Below, one piece after another: positions 63,747 through 64,000 of a DNA stretch of 64,000 nt. A program made the position numbers and the translations under genes. The DNA lies in NCBI GenBank assembly GCA_050248275.1, contig JBFWSR010000002.1, forward strand, positions 62,001 to 126,000. The letters are read 5' to 3'. This DNA comes from CAILZL01 sp050248275. Its GTDB lineage: Bacteria; Pseudomonadota; Gammaproteobacteria; Steroidobacterales; Steroidobacteraceae. The notes under the pieces are model-generated. The model was not told where the DNA came from, did not search any database, and was given only the letters and a program-made list of their open reading frames with translations. Positions within the stretch are counted from its first letter, which is position 1. The number at the start of each line of letters is the position of its first letter.

Positions 63747-63856
63747 GATGTAATTCCTCTTGTTGAATCGGCTGCGCGTGAATGGCTGAACGCCGCAGCG
63801 CAAGCGCAGTATCGGCAGGGTGCGCTGCACCGGCCATGACCGATCCACCTGTCTCT

Positions 63857-63885
63857 TTGCGCGAGCCGCCTGATTTACCGATAAT
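63857..63885 (+). promoter_or_regulatory. Candidate promoter abutting the AraC-type gene
   Basis: TTGCGC (63857-63862) and GATAAT (63880-63885) are separated by 17 bases; the -10 ends seven bases before the ATG at 63893, so the mRNA would be leaderless or nearly so. No Shine-Dalgarno sequence is visible. Confidence 0.5.
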
Positions 63886-63892
63886 CGCCGCA

Positions 63893-64000
63893 ATGGACGC
63901 CCTCTCCGATGTATTGCAGGTACTGCGCTTGTCGGGCGCGGTGTTTCTTGATGCCGAATTCACGGCGCCCTGGTGCGTCACGTCCAACTCGCACCAGGGC
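63893..64000 (+). CDS. AraC-family transcriptional regulator, N-terminal fragment
   Basis: Only the first 36 codons are inside the window (MDALSDVLQVLRLSGAVFLD, then AEFTAPWCVTSNSHQG). This opening is typical of AraC regulators with an N-terminal cupin_6 domain, which would sense a ligand ahead of the DNA-binding domain. The rest lies beyond the window, so the family call rests on this segment. It is divergent from the GFA gene and might control it. Confidence 0.65.
   Translation, partial: MDALSDVLQVLRLSGAVFLDAEFTAPWCVTSNSHQG

Noticed and set aside
63733..63987. An 84-codon minus-strand frame across the GFA-AraC gap
   Set aside because: It is antisense to the AraC start, overlaps the GFA start and has no family resemblance.

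Overview
The window looks like a chromosomal segment of a fairly GC-rich gammaproteobacterium. I infer this from the conserved housekeeping order dapB, carA, carB, greA, yhbY/rlmE, ftsH, folP, glmM, tpiA, secG, tRNA-Leu(GAG), nuoA-N on one strand, from NuoC and NuoD being separate proteins, from EpmA next to Psd, and from short GTAG-headed palindromes like those of Xanthomonadales and Pseudomonas. The order resembles Xanthomonadales/Nevskiales-type genomes, but the species cannot be named from sequence alone. There are no rRNA genes, CRISPR arrays, insertion sequences or phage genes.

Layout. 1-3.2 kb: prmB (cut by the window edge), a Sco1-type copper chaperone, and the psd-epmA pair. 3.2-6.7 kb (minus): a DUF4399 protein, a DUF486 membrane protein, a HAD phosphatase, an ion-transporter-like protein and a ComB-like phosphatase. 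6.7-9.1 kb: a convergent cell-wall pair, LdtD-like L,D-transpeptidase and MepK-like endopeptidase. 9.2-16.8 kb: ornithine/lysine decarboxylase with a long leader, Sua5-type TsaC, a two-domain ornithine-lipid synthase-like acyltransferase, a YbiT-type ABC-F ATPase and an MHS-family transporter. 16.9-18.4 kb: a Phd/YefM-ParE toxin-antitoxin pair with a near-consensus promoter, then RNase HI.

18.4-27.4 kb is the clearest accessory region: a compact type I restriction-modification island on the minus strand, in the order half-length S subunit, HsdM, DinD, full-length HsdS, DUF3800 protein, HsdR, YgjP-like zinc metallopeptidase. The genes from HsdM to DUF3800 are joined by ATGA stop/start overlaps. 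27.5-33.5 kb: DbpA helicase, an unrecognised 198-residue protein, a 931-residue tandem HtrA/PDZ protein resembling eukaryotic Nma111, and a PfkB-family kinase.

33.6-48.4 kb is a complete 14-gene respiratory complex I operon, with a terminator after nuoN and a promoter before nuoA. 48.7-62.3 kb is the housekeeping block: protein export (SecG), glycolysis (TpiA), peptidoglycan precursor (GlmM), folate (FolP), proteolysis (FtsH), ribosome maturation (RlmE, YhbY), transcript cleavage (GreA), carbamoyl phosphate (CarAB) and lysine/diaminopimelate (DapB). The right end holds a methyltransferase, a GFA-type zinc protein and the first 36 codons of an AraC-type regulator.

Non-coding signals that stand out are a dispersed family of palindromes (two share an identical 10-bp GTAGGTCGGG arm), -10 boxes followed by GCGC-rich discriminators, and three genes whose -10-like box sits 6-7 bases before the start codon, suggesting leaderless mRNAs.
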